Counted from the first letter of the stretch, positions 25,774 through 36,198 are shown. The stretch is 64,000 nt of DNA from PVC group bacterium (GCA_003567805.1 PWYP01000143.1:1-64000); one strand, 5' to 3'. Numbers and translations are program-made. The notes: generated by a model from the letters alone, not told the origin.

Positions 25774-26973
25774 ATGTCATTTGCCGCCATAGAGAAGGCG
25801 CTTGAAGCGATTCGCGAAGGTCGCCCCGTTATTGTTACCGATGATGCTCGCCGAGAAAACGAGGGTGACCTGATTTGTGCGGCAGAAAAAGCTGATGCTG
25901 CGATGATCAATTTTATGACTCGTTTCGGGCGGGGACTGATTTGTACCGCACTTGAACATGATCAGTTGCAGCGACTCAAATTAGCTCCTATGGCAGCCCG
26001 GGGAAAAAGTGGGGACCACTTTGGTACGGCATTCATGGAGTCGGCAGATGCAAAAGAAGGTATTAGTACGGGGATTAGTGCCCAAGACCGAGCCCGCACG
26101 GTACAAGTTCTGATTGATGTTAATAGCACAGATGCAGATCTGGTAAGCCCCGGGCATATGTTCCCTTTGCGTGCGGTTGCTGGCGGGGTATTGCACCGGG
26201 CAGGACACACAGAAGCATCCGTGGATCTCGCACGAATGGCAGGGTTGACGCCCGCAGGTGTGATTTGTGAAATTTTAAACGAAGATGGCACGATGGCGCG
26301 CTTTCCTGATTTAGAGGCATTTGCCCGGCAGCATGATTTACTCATGATCAGTATTGCTGATTTGATCGCCTATCGTCGTCGTATGGAGAAACAGATCCAG
26401 TTCATTCAAGCTGTTCGCTTTCCGACAGAGGCGGGTATTTTTCAGCTGCGTTTGTATGAATCTATTGTGGATGGAGATCACCATATCGCTTTAGTTATGG
26501 GGGAACCCGACAAGCAAGAGGCGCCGTTGGTGCGTGTACATAGTGAATGTTTAACCGGCGATGTATTTCACTCCATGCGTTGTGATTGCGGTTTGCAGTT
26601 GCATCGGGCGATGCAAATGGGGGGAAAAGAGGGCCATGGGGTGATTTTGTATATGCGGCAGGAAGGGCGCGGTATCGGGTTAGCCGCTAAAATACATGCT
26701 TATGCGCTGCAGGATGGTGGGTTGGATACCGTAGAAGCAAATGCAGAATTGGGCTATGAGGCTGATTTGCGTGATTATGGTGTTGGTGCGCAGATTTTAA
26801 CCGAGCTTGGCTTGCATCGTATTCGGCTCATGACAAATAATCCTCGCAAGGTTGTTGGTCTCGAAGGATATGGTTTGATGATCACGGAGCGTATACCCAT
26901 TGTGTCTGAACCGGGAACCGAGAATGCAAAGTATCTTGCTACAAAACGAGAGAAACTGGGGCACCTTATATGA
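25774..26973 (+). CDS. ribBA: Bifunctional DHBP synthase / GTP cyclohydrolase II
   Basis: A 399-aa fusion that makes both riboflavin precursors: 3,4-dihydroxybutanone phosphate from ribulose 5-phosphate (residues about 1-200) and the pyrimidine from GTP (about 205-399). RibB motifs: [11 protein letters not shown] and G-H-T-E-A-S-V-D-L. RibA motifs: [10 protein letters not shown] with C-D-C-G (zinc Cys) and R-Q-E-G-R-G-I-G-L. The start ATG 25774 has AGGAGGG 5 nt upstream; another ATG at 25770 is out of frame. First gene after the riboswitch. Confidence 0.96.
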   Translation: MSFAAIEKALEAIREGRPVIVTDDARRENEGDLICAAEKADAAMINFMTRFGRGLICTALEHDQLQRLKLAPMAARGKSGDHFGTAFMESADAKEGISTGISAQDRARTVQVLIDVNSTDADLVSPGHMFPLRAVAGGVLHRAGHTEASVDLARMAGLTPAGVICEILNEDGTMARFPDLEAFARQHDLLMISIADLIAYRRRMEKQIQFIQAVRFPTEAGIFQLRLYESIVDGDHHIALVMGEPDKQEAPLVRVHSECLTGDVFHSMRCDCGLQLHRAMQMGGKEGHGVILYMRQEGRGIGLAAKIHAYALQDGGLDTVEANAELGYEADLRDYGVGAQILTELGLHRIRLMTNNPRKVVGLEGYGLMITERIPIVSEPGTENAKYLATKREKLGHLI

Positions 26974-27025
26974 GATGCTGAAAAGCTGAAATGCTGAAAA
27001 GCTGAAATGCTGAGATGCTGAAATA
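26974..27025 (+). repeat. GCTGAAA(A/T)-word repeat tract after ribBA
   Basis: Directly after the ribBA stop the words GATGCTGAAAAGCTGAAATG recur about five times. The same tract with the same phase follows trpG at 3362-3420. The rest of the spacer (27026-27230) shows no feature that I can support. Confidence 0.75.
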
Positions 27026-27240
27026 GGATGTTGCTTTATCGGTTTTGCGGGTTTGGAACCACAAAGGTGCAATGGCATAAAGGTAGTACGCTACGCTATT
27101 CTTACGGAAAGATGGATGACGGAAATATCAGGTTGGTTACGATGATGCAGAGGGATCGGTGCTTGCTAAGATTTGTTTTGATGTTTCTGTGTTTTCGCGG
27201 TTGAGTATTTAAGGTTTTTTCTAAACAGGAGGAGGGAAAG

Positions 27241-27708
27241 ATGAAAGAGGTATCGGTGACGTTGGTTGCGAATGGCAAGACGTTCGCGATTGTGGTGAGT
27301 CGTTTTAATGATTTGTTGACCAAGCAATTGGTAGGTGGAGCTGAAGATTGCCTTGTTCGGCATGGGGCGTCCTCTGATGATGTCACGGCAGTCTGGGTGC
27401 CGGGGGCGAATGAATTGCCGCAGGTTGCAAAGCGATTAGCTGCCAGCGGAAAGTATCATGCAGTGATTGCCTTAGGAGCTGTTGTGCAGGGAGCGACACC
27501 GCATGCGGATTTGATCAATGGACAGGTTGCCCGAACACTGAGCCAGATCGCGCTAGATACTGGGGTTCCCGTTATCAATGGTGTGGTTTGTGCGGGATCG
27601 CTTGATCAGGCCTTGGAGCGCTGTGGGACAAAAGCTGGCAATAAGGGTTGGCAAGCAGCACAAGCTGCCATTGAAATGGCCAATGTGGTAGAAGCGCTAG
27701 GAGCATAG
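27241..27708 (+). CDS. ribH: 6,7-dimethyl-8-ribityllumazine synthase
   Basis: A 155-residue lumazine synthase that condenses the RibA/RibD product with DHBP. Motifs: I-V-V-S-R-F-N, V-P-G-A-N-E-L-P (usually V-P-G-A-F-E-I/L-P), L-G-A-V-V-Q-G-A-T-P-H (usually G-x-x-I-R-G-x-T-x-H) and A-G-N-K-G-W-Q-A-A. The substitutions are mild and the catalytic His in T-P-H is kept. ATG 27241 follows GGAGGAGGG. The gene is 3 bp from nusB. Confidence 0.94.
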   Translation: MKEVSVTLVANGKTFAIVVSRFNDLLTKQLVGGAEDCLVRHGASSDDVTAVWVPGANELPQVAKRLAASGKYHAVIALGAVVQGATPHADLINGQVARTLSQIALDTGVPVINGVVCAGSLDQALERCGTKAGNKGWQAAQAAIEMANVVEALGA

Positions 27709-27711
27709 AAG

Positions 27712-28161
27712 ATGGCAACAAGGCGCGATGCTCGTGAATGGGCTTTGCAGATCGTTTTCAGTTTGGACTTGAATGCGAAAGCGGAATTGGATTGGTGTAT
27801 TGAGGATTTTTTTGCGGAAAACCCAACGAAGGACCTGAAAATTCGTGCTTTCGCGGAAAAGTTGGTACGGGGTGTTTACGCGGAACAACCCACGATTGAT
27901 GGGACCATTACGAAGTATGCACAGCACTGGAGTATTGCTCGTATGGCAGCGGTAGATCGGAATGTGTTGCGGATTGCCCTGTATGAACTTCTGTTTTGTC
28001 CTGATGTGCCACCGGCTGTAGTGATCAATGAGGCCATTGATTTGGCGAAGTATTTTAGCAATACGGAATCGGGACGTTTTGTAAATGGCATTCTCGATCG
28101 GGTCCGGCGCGAATTGGCGGTGGAAAGGAAGTCAGTGTCTGATGGCAGTGATCAGCCGTGA
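27712..28161 (+). CDS. nusB: Transcription antitermination factor NusB
   Basis: A 149-residue all-helical protein with R-D-A-R-E-W-A-L-Q at the start, D-R-N-V-L-R-I-A-L-Y-E-L and the closing E-S-G-R-F-V-N-G-I-L-D segment, all NusB hallmarks. With S10 it supports rRNA antitermination. ribH-nusB pairing is widespread in bacteria. Its end overlaps ribD by 20 bp. Confidence 0.95.
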   Translation: MATRRDAREWALQIVFSLDLNAKAELDWCIEDFFAENPTKDLKIRAFAEKLVRGVYAEQPTIDGTITKYAQHWSIARMAAVDRNVLRIALYELLFCPDVPPAVVINEAIDLAKYFSNTESGRFVNGILDRVRRELAVERKSVSDGSDQP

Positions 28162-29266
28162 AGAGCAATCATTCTGGATGCAACGGGCCTTGGGTTTAGC
28201 AGCCAAGGGTGAAGGGAAAACGCATCCAAATCCGCCAGTAGGAGCCGTTGTTGTTCGAGATGGGGTTTCGATCGGTGAAGGTTATCACCGCAAGGCTGGG
28301 GGGGCGCATGCGGAAGTGGCGGCTTTGCGTGGTCTGCATCGTGATCAAACACACGGCGCAACTCTTTATGTGACGCTTGAACCTTGTTCGACGCATGGAA
28401 GAACACCACCGTGTACGGAGGCTATTCTTTCTGCGGGTATTGCCGAGGTCGTTGTGAGTGTAAAGGATCCGAATCCAAAGCATGCTGGCCGTGGATTGCG
28501 ATTATTGCGAAAGCATGGTGTGCGTGTGTCAACCGGTATTTGTCTCCCAGAAGGGAATGCTTTACTCGCTCCTTTTGCGAAATGGGTAACGACAGGCCGG
28601 CCTTATGTGACATTGAAAATGGCAATGAGTTTGGATGGTCGTATTGGTGATTTTCAAAAGCGCTCTCAATGGATCACAGGACCTGCCGCCCGTAGAGAGG
28701 TGCAATCTTTGCGTCGCCGCGTGGATGCCGTCCTCGTCGGTGCGGGGACCGTTGCTGCGGATAATCCTTCTTTGCTGGTGAAGTCAAGATCTACGCGGCA
28801 ACCACTGCGCGTTGTGTTGGATGGATCCGGCCGCATTGCCCGGGCAGCGAAAGTGCTACGCGATGGTTTTCCGACCGTGGTTGTCGTAACGGAAGGTTGT
28901 TCGCCTGCACGCCGGAAGATTCTTGCGCAACCAAATGTTACGATCTGGACTTGCGGGACAGGTTCGCGGATCGATGTAGGCGCCTTGTTGCAGCGTTTGG
29001 GAGCAGAAGGGTATTTGCATGTTTTGTGTGAAGGTGGTGGAGCGTTAGCTGGTACGCTTTTGCGTGAACATGCCGTGGATGTATGTCGTTTTTATGTTGC
29101 GGGGCGTTTCCTAGGTGGCAATGGAGTTCCCGTTACGGGATTGCAGGGGTGGTCGCTTACGGATGCGCCACGTTTGCATTTTGACGATGTACGGCGCGTG
29201 GGGGATGATGTTTGTCTGGTTGCTACCCCCGCATCAACACAGGAGTTAGCATGTTCACCGGATTGA
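28142..29266 (+). CDS. ribD: Riboflavin biosynthesis deaminase/reductase
   Basis: A 374-aa bifunctional enzyme. The N-terminal deaminase binds zinc through H-A-E-V and P-C-S-T-H-G-R-T-P-P-C; the C-terminal reductase (about 150-360) has L-K-M-A-M-S-L-D-G-R-I-G, L-V-G-A-G-T-V-A-A-D-N-P and L-C-E-G-G-G. ATG 28142 lies inside the end of nusB, so the frames overlap by 20 bp, and its stop overlaps ribE by 16 bp. Coupled translation is likely. Confidence 0.95.
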   Translation: MAVISREEQSFWMQRALGLAAKGEGKTHPNPPVGAVVVRDGVSIGEGYHRKAGGAHAEVAALRGLHRDQTHGATLYVTLEPCSTHGRTPPCTEAILSAGIAEVVVSVKDPNPKHAGRGLRLLRKHGVRVSTGICLPEGNALLAPFAKWVTTGRPYVTLKMAMSLDGRIGDFQKRSQWITGPAARREVQSLRRRVDAVLVGAGTVAADNPSLLVKSRSTRQPLRVVLDGSGRIARAAKVLRDGFPTVVVVTEGCSPARRKILAQPNVTIWTCGTGSRIDVGALLQRLGAEGYLHVLCEGGGALAGTLLREHAVDVCRFYVAGRFLGGNGVPVTGLQGWSLTDAPRLHFDDVRRVGDDVCLVATPASTQELACSPD

Positions 29267-29895
29267 TTGAAACAGTAGGGCGTTTAGTGCGCATGGAGTC
29301 ACGCTCTGCGGGGGCGCGGCTTGTGATCTCGCGCGAAGGGACTTGGGATCCTGCATTGGAACTCGGCGAGAGTATTGCTGTTCAAGGCGCCTGTTTGACG
29401 GTTACGGAAGCAGGGGCTGATTGGTTCGCATGTGATGTGCTGTCTGAAACGTTACAGCGCACGACGCTCGCATCGGCTCGTAAAGGCCAGATATTGAATT
29501 TGGAGAGGGCTTTGCGTGTAGGGGATCGGCTAGGGGGTCACATGGTAAGTGGTCATGTTGATGGAGTCGGGACGCTGGAGCGAATACGCATGGAGGGGGC
29601 TGACCACGTCGTACGGGTGTATTGTGGGCGCGATTTGGCGGATGGAATTGTATTGAAGGGGTCGGTTGCACTGGATGGAATTAGCCTTACGGTTACGCGG
29701 GTAGATGCGGATGCGTTTGAAGTAAAAATTATTCCTTGGACATGGCAACACACGAGTTTACAGGATCGTCAGGCGGGAGATCGCATGCATGTGGAAATCG
29801 ATATGATTGGCAAATATGTGAAGCGGTATATGTCGCAAGTGAACGATTCGCCTTTGACGGAAGAGCAATTGCGTGCTGCGGGATATGGAGGATGA
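29251..29895 (+). CDS. ribE: Riboflavin synthase, alpha chain
   Basis: A 214-residue trimeric enzyme that dismutates two lumazines into riboflavin. The N-terminal M-F-T-G-L-I-E and the two tandem beta-barrels are present: the first carries Q-G-A-C-L-T-V, the second G-S-V-A-L-D-G-I-S-L-T-V, with G-H-M-V-S-G-H-V-D-G between. AGGAG precedes ATG 29251, inside the ribD end. Last gene of the operon; I see no clear terminator in 29896-29980. Confidence 0.95.
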   Translation: MFTGLIETVGRLVRMESRSAGARLVISREGTWDPALELGESIAVQGACLTVTEAGADWFACDVLSETLQRTTLASARKGQILNLERALRVGDRLGGHMVSGHVDGVGTLERIRMEGADHVVRVYCGRDLADGIVLKGSVALDGISLTVTRVDADAFEVKIIPWTWQHTSLQDRQAGDRMHVEIDMIGKYVKRYMSQVNDSPLTEEQLRAAGYGG

Positions 29896-29982
29896 TCGTT
29901 CCCTGATATCGTGGTGTGAGTTGAGAGCTCCTTTTTTGCAGGTCTGGCTCGTAAGTCTCTTTTGATTTGTTGATGGGGAATC

Positions 29983-30011
29983 TTTACACGCGTTTTTATC
30001 TGATGTAGAGT
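29983..30011 (+). promoter_or_regulatory. Possible promoter of gatCAB
   Basis: TTTACA (29983-29988), 17 nt, TAGAGT (30006-30011). The -35 is good and the -10 moderate; it lies 61 bp upstream of gatC. Confidence 0.35.
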
Positions 30012-30071
30012 TTCCCAACTTCTTGTGTAGCGTAAAAATGCGATAAATGATTGAAAGAGGGAAAAGCGCGA

Positions 30072-30377
30072 ATGGGTGATGCAGAGCAGGCAAAAGCGAG
30101 TGGTCTGGATGTGGCATATGTGGCGCATCTGGCACGACTACATTTGAGTGATGATGAGATTGCCCTGTTTCAAGAACAGATGGAACAGATTGTTCATTAT
30201 GTGGAGCAAATTGGAAAGCTGGATGTTGACGGTGTTGCGCCGTTGTCGCATACCGTGTCGGTTTCCAATGTATGGCGTGAGGACGAGCCGCGTGCCAGTA
30301 TCGATCATGGCAAGGTAATGGCAAATGCTCCAGAGCAGCGTGATGGTTTGATTGCTGTTCCCAAAATCGTTGAATAA
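30072..30377 (+). CDS. gatC: Asp/Glu-tRNA amidotransferase subunit C
   Basis: A 101-residue subunit that wraps and stabilises GatA-GatB. Typical segments: V-A-Y-V-A-H-L-A-R-L, L-S-D-D-E, and V-A-P-L-S-H-T with V-W-R-E-D-E-P. The start ATG 30072 has GAAAGAGGGA about 9 nt upstream. First of the gatCAB run. Confidence 0.93.
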   Translation: MGDAEQAKASGLDVAYVAHLARLHLSDDEIALFQEQMEQIVHYVEQIGKLDVDGVAPLSHTVSVSNVWREDEPRASIDHGKVMANAPEQRDGLIAVPKIVE

Positions 30378-30417
30378 TAGGTTTTGCTCTTTTGTACAGT
30401 AATCGAGGTATAGGCAT

Positions 30418-31875
30418 ATGGGTGATACGAATTTCGATATTTCGTGTTTAACAATCCGGGAAGCTGGGGATCTGCTGGAGCGCGGAGCGTGTTCTGCGCA
30501 GGAACTCACAGAAGCTTTGTTGCAGCGGATCAAGGATGTTGATTCTCGCATACAGGCGTATGTCTCCTTGGATGCAGATTTTGCGTTGGCACAAGCTCGT
30601 GCGGCAGATGCAGCTCGTGCGCAGGGCAAGTCGGGCCCCTTGTTGGGGGTACCTATCGGGGTGAAAGATCTGCTCAGTGTCTCGGGGCAGCCCTGCACGT
30701 GTTCATCACATCTTCTTGAAGGGTATACCGCGCCGTATGATGCCACGGTGATTGCCAGGCTTAGGGATGCTGGAGCCGTTTTTGTGGGGCGCACCAATAT
30801 GGATGAGTTTGCGATGGGCTCCTCCACCGAAAATTCGGCCTACATGGTAACACGGAATCCCGCGGATTTGGATCGTGTACCTGGTGGCTCGAGTGGCGGC
30901 TCGGCTGCTGCTTTGGCAGCGGGCGAGGCGATTGCCACGCTTGGAACGGACACAGGTGGCTCGATTCGGCAGCCTGCTGCCTTTTGCGGGTGTGTGGGAT
31001 TGAAACCGACATATGGGCGTGTCTCCCGGTATGGTTTGACGGCATTTGCTTCATCGTTAGATCAAATTGGTCCTATGACACATACGGTTGAAGATGCGGC
31101 GATTTTACTTCGGGCTATGGCGGGGCAGGATGCAATGGATTCGACGACGTTGGATGTGCCCGTTCCTGATTATACGACTGCTTTACAGCCGGATTTAAAA
31201 GGGATGCGTCTTGGTTTGCCCAAAGAATATTTTGTAGATGGCATGGATGCGGCGGTGCGTGAATCTATTCTACGGGCGGTGGATACGTGCCGTTCGCTGG
31301 GTGCGGAGGTTGTTGATGTTTCCTTGCCGCACACGGAGTATTCGATTGCTGTTTATTACATCATTGCCACGGCTGAAGCATCTGCCAATCTAGCCCGTTT
31401 TGATGGTGTTCGTTATGGTCGCCGGGTTTCCACGGGAAGTGATCCGGTAGAAATGTATGGAGCCACAAGGGAAGCAGGTTTTGGGGCAGAAGTAAAGCGT
31501 CGCATTATCCTTGGCACGTATGTACTGAGCAGTGGTTATTATGATGCGTATTATTTACGTGCGCAGAAGGTGCGTCGTTTAATCTTGCAGGATTTTGAAA
31601 ATGCTTTTGCCTCTTGCGATGCGTTGTTGGCCCCGGCAACCCCGACACCTGCTTTTCGTGTCGGAGAAAATACGGGTGATCCCTTGAAAATGTATTTAAG
31701 TGATGTGTTTACTGCTACAGCCAACCTGGCTGGAATTTGTGCCATGTCCGTTCCTTCTTATGCGACATCAGAAGGGCTTCCCGTGGGGTTACAGATCCTG
31801 GGGCCTGCTTTGGGTGAAGAACAGATATTGCGCGTTGGACATGCATTTGAGCAGCGCAAGAAGGCGGTGGTGTGA
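30418..31875 (+). CDS. gatA: Asp/Glu-tRNA amidotransferase subunit A
   Basis: The 485-residue amidase releases ammonia from glutamine to amidate Glu-tRNA-Gln or Asp-tRNA-Asn. The Ser-cisSer-Lys triad is visible: Lys in G-V-K-D-L-L, and the serines in P-G-G-S-S-G-G-S and T-D-T-G-G-S-I-R. Length is standard. It ends with TGA overlapping the gatB start. Confidence 0.97.
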   Translation: MGDTNFDISCLTIREAGDLLERGACSAQELTEALLQRIKDVDSRIQAYVSLDADFALAQARAADAARAQGKSGPLLGVPIGVKDLLSVSGQPCTCSSHLLEGYTAPYDATVIARLRDAGAVFVGRTNMDEFAMGSSTENSAYMVTRNPADLDRVPGGSSGGSAAALAAGEAIATLGTDTGGSIRQPAAFCGCVGLKPTYGRVSRYGLTAFASSLDQIGPMTHTVEDAAILLRAMAGQDAMDSTTLDVPVPDYTTALQPDLKGMRLGLPKEYFVDGMDAAVRESILRAVDTCRSLGAEVVDVSLPHTEYSIAVYYIIATAEASANLARFDGVRYGRRVSTGSDPVEMYGATREAGFGAEVKRRIILGTYVLSSGYYDAYYLRAQKVRRLILQDFENAFASCDALLAPATPTPAFRVGENTGDPLKMYLSDVFTATANLAGICAMSVPSYATSEGLPVGLQILGPALGEEQILRVGHAFEQRKKAVV

Positions 31876-33302
31876 TGGTTTACGAAACGACCATAGGCTT
31901 AGAAGTGCATGTGCAGCTAAAGACGCGCACGAAAATGTTTTGTGGTTGCGCGACAGGCTATGGTGCGCCTCCGAATACCTTGGTGTGTCCTGTTTGTCTT
32001 GGGTATCCAGGAGCTATGCCGGTCATGAACCGTGAGGCAATCCGTTTGACGGTAGTTAGTGGTCTCATGCTTGGATGTGACATTGCGCATTGGAGCAAGT
32101 TTGATCGAAAGAGCTATTTTTATCCGGATATGCCCAAGAATTACCAGATATCACAGTACGACAAGCCGCTTTGTTTAGGTGGTGGCGTAACGATTGATAT
32201 CGAGGATGGTACTGAAAAGATGATCGGACTGACGCGTATCCATTTGGAAGAGGACGTTGGGAAGAACACGCACTTTGGCGCATCGAGTGGTGTGGATTTT
32301 AATCGGGCTGGGCATCCTTTGATGGAGATTGTTACCGAGCCGGATCTGTCGACACCTGAAGAAGCTTATGCCTTTTTGCAGGCGCTCAAACAAATTTTGT
32401 TATATGCCGGTGTCAGTGATTGTAATTTAGAAGAAGGCAATATGCGTTGTGACGTGAACGTCAGTATGCGTCCGGTTGGGCAAAAGGAACTTGGGACGAA
32501 AGCAGAGCTCAAAAACCTGAATACGTTTAAAGGGGTTTTTCATGCATTGCAATATGAGCAGGAACGGCAGTCAACTTTGCTTGCTCGTGGAGAGCGTGTG
32601 ATCCAGGAAACGCGCCGGTGGGATCCTGATCGTGGGGAAACGAGTAGCATGCGCACGAAAGAGGATGCGCATGATTATCGGTATTTTCCTGAACCAGATC
32701 TATTGCCGGTTGTTTTGCATGCGCAACAGATTTCCGAGTGGCAGTCTCATTTGCCGGAGGCGCCGCGTGTTCGGCGGGCACGTTTTGTGCAGGATTATGG
32801 TTTGCCGGCATACGATGCCGGGGTGTTGGCTGCTGAGCGTGAAGTTGCCGATTTTTTTGAAGAGGCTGTAACCGCAGGAGGAAATGCCAAGGCGGTTTCG
32901 AATTGGATCATGACGGATGTTTTGCGTGTGCTATCTGAACAGGGAGTCGGGGTCTCCGAATTACCCCTTACGGCATCGGCTCTGGGGGCATTAACGAAGC
33001 TTGTCGAGGGGGGCGCCGTCAATATGACGGGGGCCAAAGAGATTTTTACGGTACTGGTTAGTAAAGGGGGGGATCCCGCCCAGCTATTGGATGAATTGGG
33101 GTTAGCGCAAGTAAGCGATACAGATGCGTTGGAAAAGATGGTGGATGAAGCCATATCAGCCAACCCAAAATCCGTTGCCGATTATCGCAGTGGGAAGGCG
33201 GCGGCGGCACAATTCCTGATGGGCCAGGTAATGCGCTTAAGTCGCGGTAAGGCGAACCCACCTATGGTACTGGAAATGTTAAAGCAAAAGCTGGATCAGT
33301 GA
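31875..33302 (+). CDS. gatB: Asp/Glu-tRNA amidotransferase subunit B
   Basis: The 475-residue kinase/tRNA-binding subunit activates the misacylated tRNA. N-terminal M-V-Y-E-T-T-I-G-L-E-V-H-V-Q-L, the zinc cysteines in C-G-C-A...C-P-V-C, Y-F-Y-P-D-M-P-K-N-Y-Q-I and R-I-H-L-E-E-D are present, and the C-terminal YqeY-like helical domain closes the protein. ATG 31875 overlaps the gatA stop by one base (TGATG); GTG 31872 is an alternative that adds one residue. Presence of GatCAB implies that GlnRS or AsnRS may be missing. Confidence 0.97.
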   Translation: MVYETTIGLEVHVQLKTRTKMFCGCATGYGAPPNTLVCPVCLGYPGAMPVMNREAIRLTVVSGLMLGCDIAHWSKFDRKSYFYPDMPKNYQISQYDKPLCLGGGVTIDIEDGTEKMIGLTRIHLEEDVGKNTHFGASSGVDFNRAGHPLMEIVTEPDLSTPEEAYAFLQALKQILLYAGVSDCNLEEGNMRCDVNVSMRPVGQKELGTKAELKNLNTFKGVFHALQYEQERQSTLLARGERVIQETRRWDPDRGETSSMRTKEDAHDYRYFPEPDLLPVVLHAQQISEWQSHLPEAPRVRRARFVQDYGLPAYDAGVLAAEREVADFFEEAVTAGGNAKAVSNWIMTDVLRVLSEQGVGVSELPLTASALGALTKLVEGGAVNMTGAKEIFTVLVSKGGDPAQLLDELGLAQVSDTDALEKMVDEAISANPKSVADYRSGKAAAAQFLMGQVMRLSRGKANPPMVLEMLKQKLDQ

Positions 33303-33364
33303 TTGGTTTTCGCGTAGGGTACCCGGCATAGTGATCGTCTGTTTATGAGTGAGAGGACCGGAAT

Positions 33365-35068
33365 TTGACTTCGAATGATGCATATGTGTTAGATGTCCTC
33401 TGTGATCATGGAATTGTCACAGAAGAGCAGGCAAACGATGCGCGTGAGCGTGTTGCACTTGAAGGGACTTCTCCGGTTGATTTGCTGTTAGCAGAAAATG
33501 TTGTCAGTGAAGATGATGTGTTGGGTACCTTGGCAGGGGTATTTGGCATGGAGTTTGTATCCCTTCAGGATTTTGACATTCCTGCTGAGGCGCGTGATTT
33601 AGTTGAGCCCGAAACGGCGCGTCGGTATGCGATCGTTCCTCTCTACAAAACAGCAGATGGCATTACGGTGGCCCTCAGTGATCCTTTGGATTTCGATACC
33701 CTTGATGCATTACGGTATTTGTTGAAAATTAACGTTGAGGGCGTTGTTGCGCGTCCGAATGAATTGCGGGCTTTGTTGGATCGCTATTATCCGGCTGAGG
33801 CAGATGTTGAGAATATGCTTAATCAGATATCTGATGGTGCTGTGGATGTGGAAACGGCGCCGGATGAGCTGATTGATAGTGGGGATGCCAGTGAGTCAGA
33901 CGCACCGATCATCAAGCTGGTAAGTCTCATTATTCTTGAAGCCTATCGCCATCATGCATCCGACATTCATTTGGAACCACTGGAAAAACGATTTCGCGTT
34001 CGCTATCGGATTGATGGTGTATTGCATGAAGTCGATGGTCCTCCCAAGCGGTTGCAATCGGCCATTATTTCTCGTGTGAAAATCATGGCAGGTATGAAGA
34101 TTTCGGAGAGACGCATACCACAAGATGGGCGTATTCAAGTTAATATACAGGGACGTGAATTGGATTTGCGTGTGTCCACGGTTCCCGCCAACAATGGCGA
34201 GAGTATCGTTATGCGTATTCTGGATAAGCAAAACCTTGCATTGGGATTGCCCAAGCTTGGTTTCTTCTCCGACGATCAGCAGTTGTTTGAGCGGTTGATT
34301 GGTTTGCCGGATGGAATTTTACTGGTAACGGGACCAACGGGTTCTGGTAAAACGACGACACTGTATGCCTGTTTGAATCATATTAACCGCCCAGACCGTA
34401 AGATTATTACGGTTGAAGATCCGGTTGAATACCAAATGTCCGGCATTAATCAGGTGCAGGTGAATACGACGATCGGCATGACATTTCCTTTGGCATTGCG
34501 CTCTATTTTGCGTCAGGCACCCAATATTGTGATGATTGGTGAAATTCGTGATAAGGAGACGGCTCAGATTGCCACAGAAGCCTCGCTTACCGGTCACTTG
34601 GTATTTAGTACGCTGCATACCAATGATGCTCCCAGCGCCATTACGCGTTTGTTGGATATTGGCGTAAAACCGTTTTTGGTAGCTTCTTCAATACGGGCCG
34701 TGATGGCGCAGCGCCTGGTTCGTTGTATTTGCGAGCACTGCCAGGAAGAGTATGAGCCTGATGAATCTTCCATTCGGTCGTTGGGCCCCGCAGGGGAACC
34801 GCTATTGGGGCGCAAGTTGACACGGGGGCATGGTTGTAATCAGTGCTCACTAACGGGGTATTCGGGGCGAAAAGGATTGTTTGAAATCTTTTTGATCAAT
34901 GATGCCATTCAACACATGATTTTTGAAAAAATGTCAGTTTCGGAAATGCGTCGGCATGCACGCGAATTGGGGATGCGTACGTTGCGTGAAGATGGCGTCC
35001 GAAAAGTTGGTGCAGGAGTCACTACGTTAGAGGAAGTGTTGCGCGTAACGATGGGAGATGCAGACTAA
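33365..35068 (+). CDS. pilB: PilB/GspE-type assembly ATPase (first copy)
   Basis: A 567-aa hexameric motor with an N-terminal MshEN/GspE-N region (about 1-145), Walker [10 protein letters not shown], Asp box around A-S-D-I-H-L-E-P, Walker [10 protein letters not shown], the His box [11 protein letters not shown], and a C-terminal tetracysteine zinc site (C-x-x-C and C-x-x-C, residues about 455-495). It drives pilus extension or type II secretion. The start is TTG 33365 with AGAGGA upstream. It overlaps pilT by one base (TAATG). A paralogue lies two genes on. Confidence 0.92.
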   Translation: MTSNDAYVLDVLCDHGIVTEEQANDARERVALEGTSPVDLLLAENVVSEDDVLGTLAGVFGMEFVSLQDFDIPAEARDLVEPETARRYAIVPLYKTADGITVALSDPLDFDTLDALRYLLKINVEGVVARPNELRALLDRYYPAEADVENMLNQISDGAVDVETAPDELIDSGDASESDAPIIKLVSLIILEAYRHHASDIHLEPLEKRFRVRYRIDGVLHEVDGPPKRLQSAIISRVKIMAGMKISERRIPQDGRIQVNIQGRELDLRVSTVPANNGESIVMRILDKQNLALGLPKLGFFSDDQQLFERLIGLPDGILLVTGPTGSGKTTTLYACLNHINRPDRKIITVEDPVEYQMSGINQVQVNTTIGMTFPLALRSILRQAPNIVMIGEIRDKETAQIATEASLTGHLVFSTLHTNDAPSAITRLLDIGVKPFLVASSIRAVMAQRLVRCICEHCQEEYEPDESSIRSLGPAGEPLLGRKLTRGHGCNQCSLTGYSGRKGLFEIFLINDAIQHMIFEKMSVSEMRRHARELGMRTLREDGVRKVGAGVTTLEEVLRVTMGDAD

Positions 35069-36174
35069 TGAGTGAAGAACATGAAATGATGTCAGGCGAG
35101 CATGTTGAAATGGATGATCTTTTGCAGCTTGCGGTAGATGAGGGAGCCTCTGATTTACATTTGACGGTTGGTTTGCCTCCGATGATGCGTTTGCATGGCC
35201 ATTTGGAAGGCTTAGACTGTTCGCCCTTAACACCAGCCGATACCGAGCGTTTAATGAAGAGCATTACATCGGCAAGCGATCAACAGCATTTGCGTGAAAA
35301 TGGCGGTAGTGATTTTGGTTTTGGTTTTGGGGATCAGGCTCGTTTTCGTGTCAGCATATTTAAACAAAAAGGTAATGTTGGGCTCGTTTTGCGCCAGATT
35401 CCTAAAGATTTGTTGACCTTGGAGAAAATTGGTTTACCCGCACAGTTTCGGGAATTGTTGTTTCGCCCTCGTGGTTTGATTCTGGTCACAGGGCCCACGG
35501 GGTCGGGTAAATCCACGACATTGGCAAGTATGATCAATGTGATTAATGAAGAGCGTGACTGTCACATTATTACGATTGAAGATCCCGTTGAATACTACCA
35601 CGAGCATAAGAAATCCGTGGTAACGCAGCGTGAAATCGGGGTTGATGTTCCGACATTTGAGGAGGCATTACGACGGGCGTTGCGTCAAGATCCGGATGTG
35701 ATCCTGGTGGGGGAAATGCGAGACTTGGAAACCATGGCGGCGGCTATTTCAGCTGCGGAAACAGGTCACTTGGTTTTTGCTACATTACATACGACGGGTG
35801 CTGCTGCCACGGTTGACCGTATTGTGGACGCATTTCCAACCGATCAGCAGGAGCAGATTCGTACGCAGTTGGCGAACGGTATCGTGGCTGTAGTTTCGCA
35901 GCTCCTACTCGTCCGGCAGGATCGTCCAGGCCGCGTGGCTGCTTTTGAAATCATGATTTCAACTTCATCGATTCGTTCTTTGATCCGGGATAACAAAACC
36001 TACCGTATCACATCTGATATTCAAACAGGTGCAAAATATGGCATGGTTACGATGGATACCTACCTGATGGCACTGTATCAGGCTGGTCAAATCAGTTATG
36101 AGGATTTGATTTCCAAGGCGCAGGATCCGGAGTCGATTCGTCAAAAGCTGCAGGAGGCTGCGGATGGTCAATAG
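35068..36174 (+). CDS. pilT: PilT twitching motility retraction ATPase
   Basis: A 368-residue motor with a short acidic start, Walker [10 protein letters not shown], Asp box E-G-A-S-D-L-H-L, Walker [10 protein letters not shown] and His box [18 protein letters not shown] stands where PilT has the A-I-R-N-L-I-R-E retraction motif. No zinc cysteines, as expected for PilT. It sits between two PilB-type genes, which argues for a retractable type IV pilus. Confidence 0.94.
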   Translation: MSEEHEMMSGEHVEMDDLLQLAVDEGASDLHLTVGLPPMMRLHGHLEGLDCSPLTPADTERLMKSITSASDQQHLRENGGSDFGFGFGDQARFRVSIFKQKGNVGLVLRQIPKDLLTLEKIGLPAQFRELLFRPRGLILVTGPTGSGKSTTLASMINVINEERDCHIITIEDPVEYYHEHKKSVVTQREIGVDVPTFEEALRRALRQDPDVILVGEMRDLETMAAAISAAETGHLVFATLHTTGAAATVDRIVDAFPTDQQEQIRTQLANGIVAVVSQLLLVRQDRPGRVAAFEIMISTSSIRSLIRDNKTYRITSDIQTGAKYGMVTMDTYLMALYQAGQISYEDLISKAQDPESIRQKLQEAADGQ

Positions 36175-36198
36175 AGGGATAAACTGGAGCAAGCCGAT

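Noticed and set aside
29896..29980. Terminator after ribE
   Set aside because: There is a T run (CCTTTTTTG) but I find no GC-rich stem in front of it.
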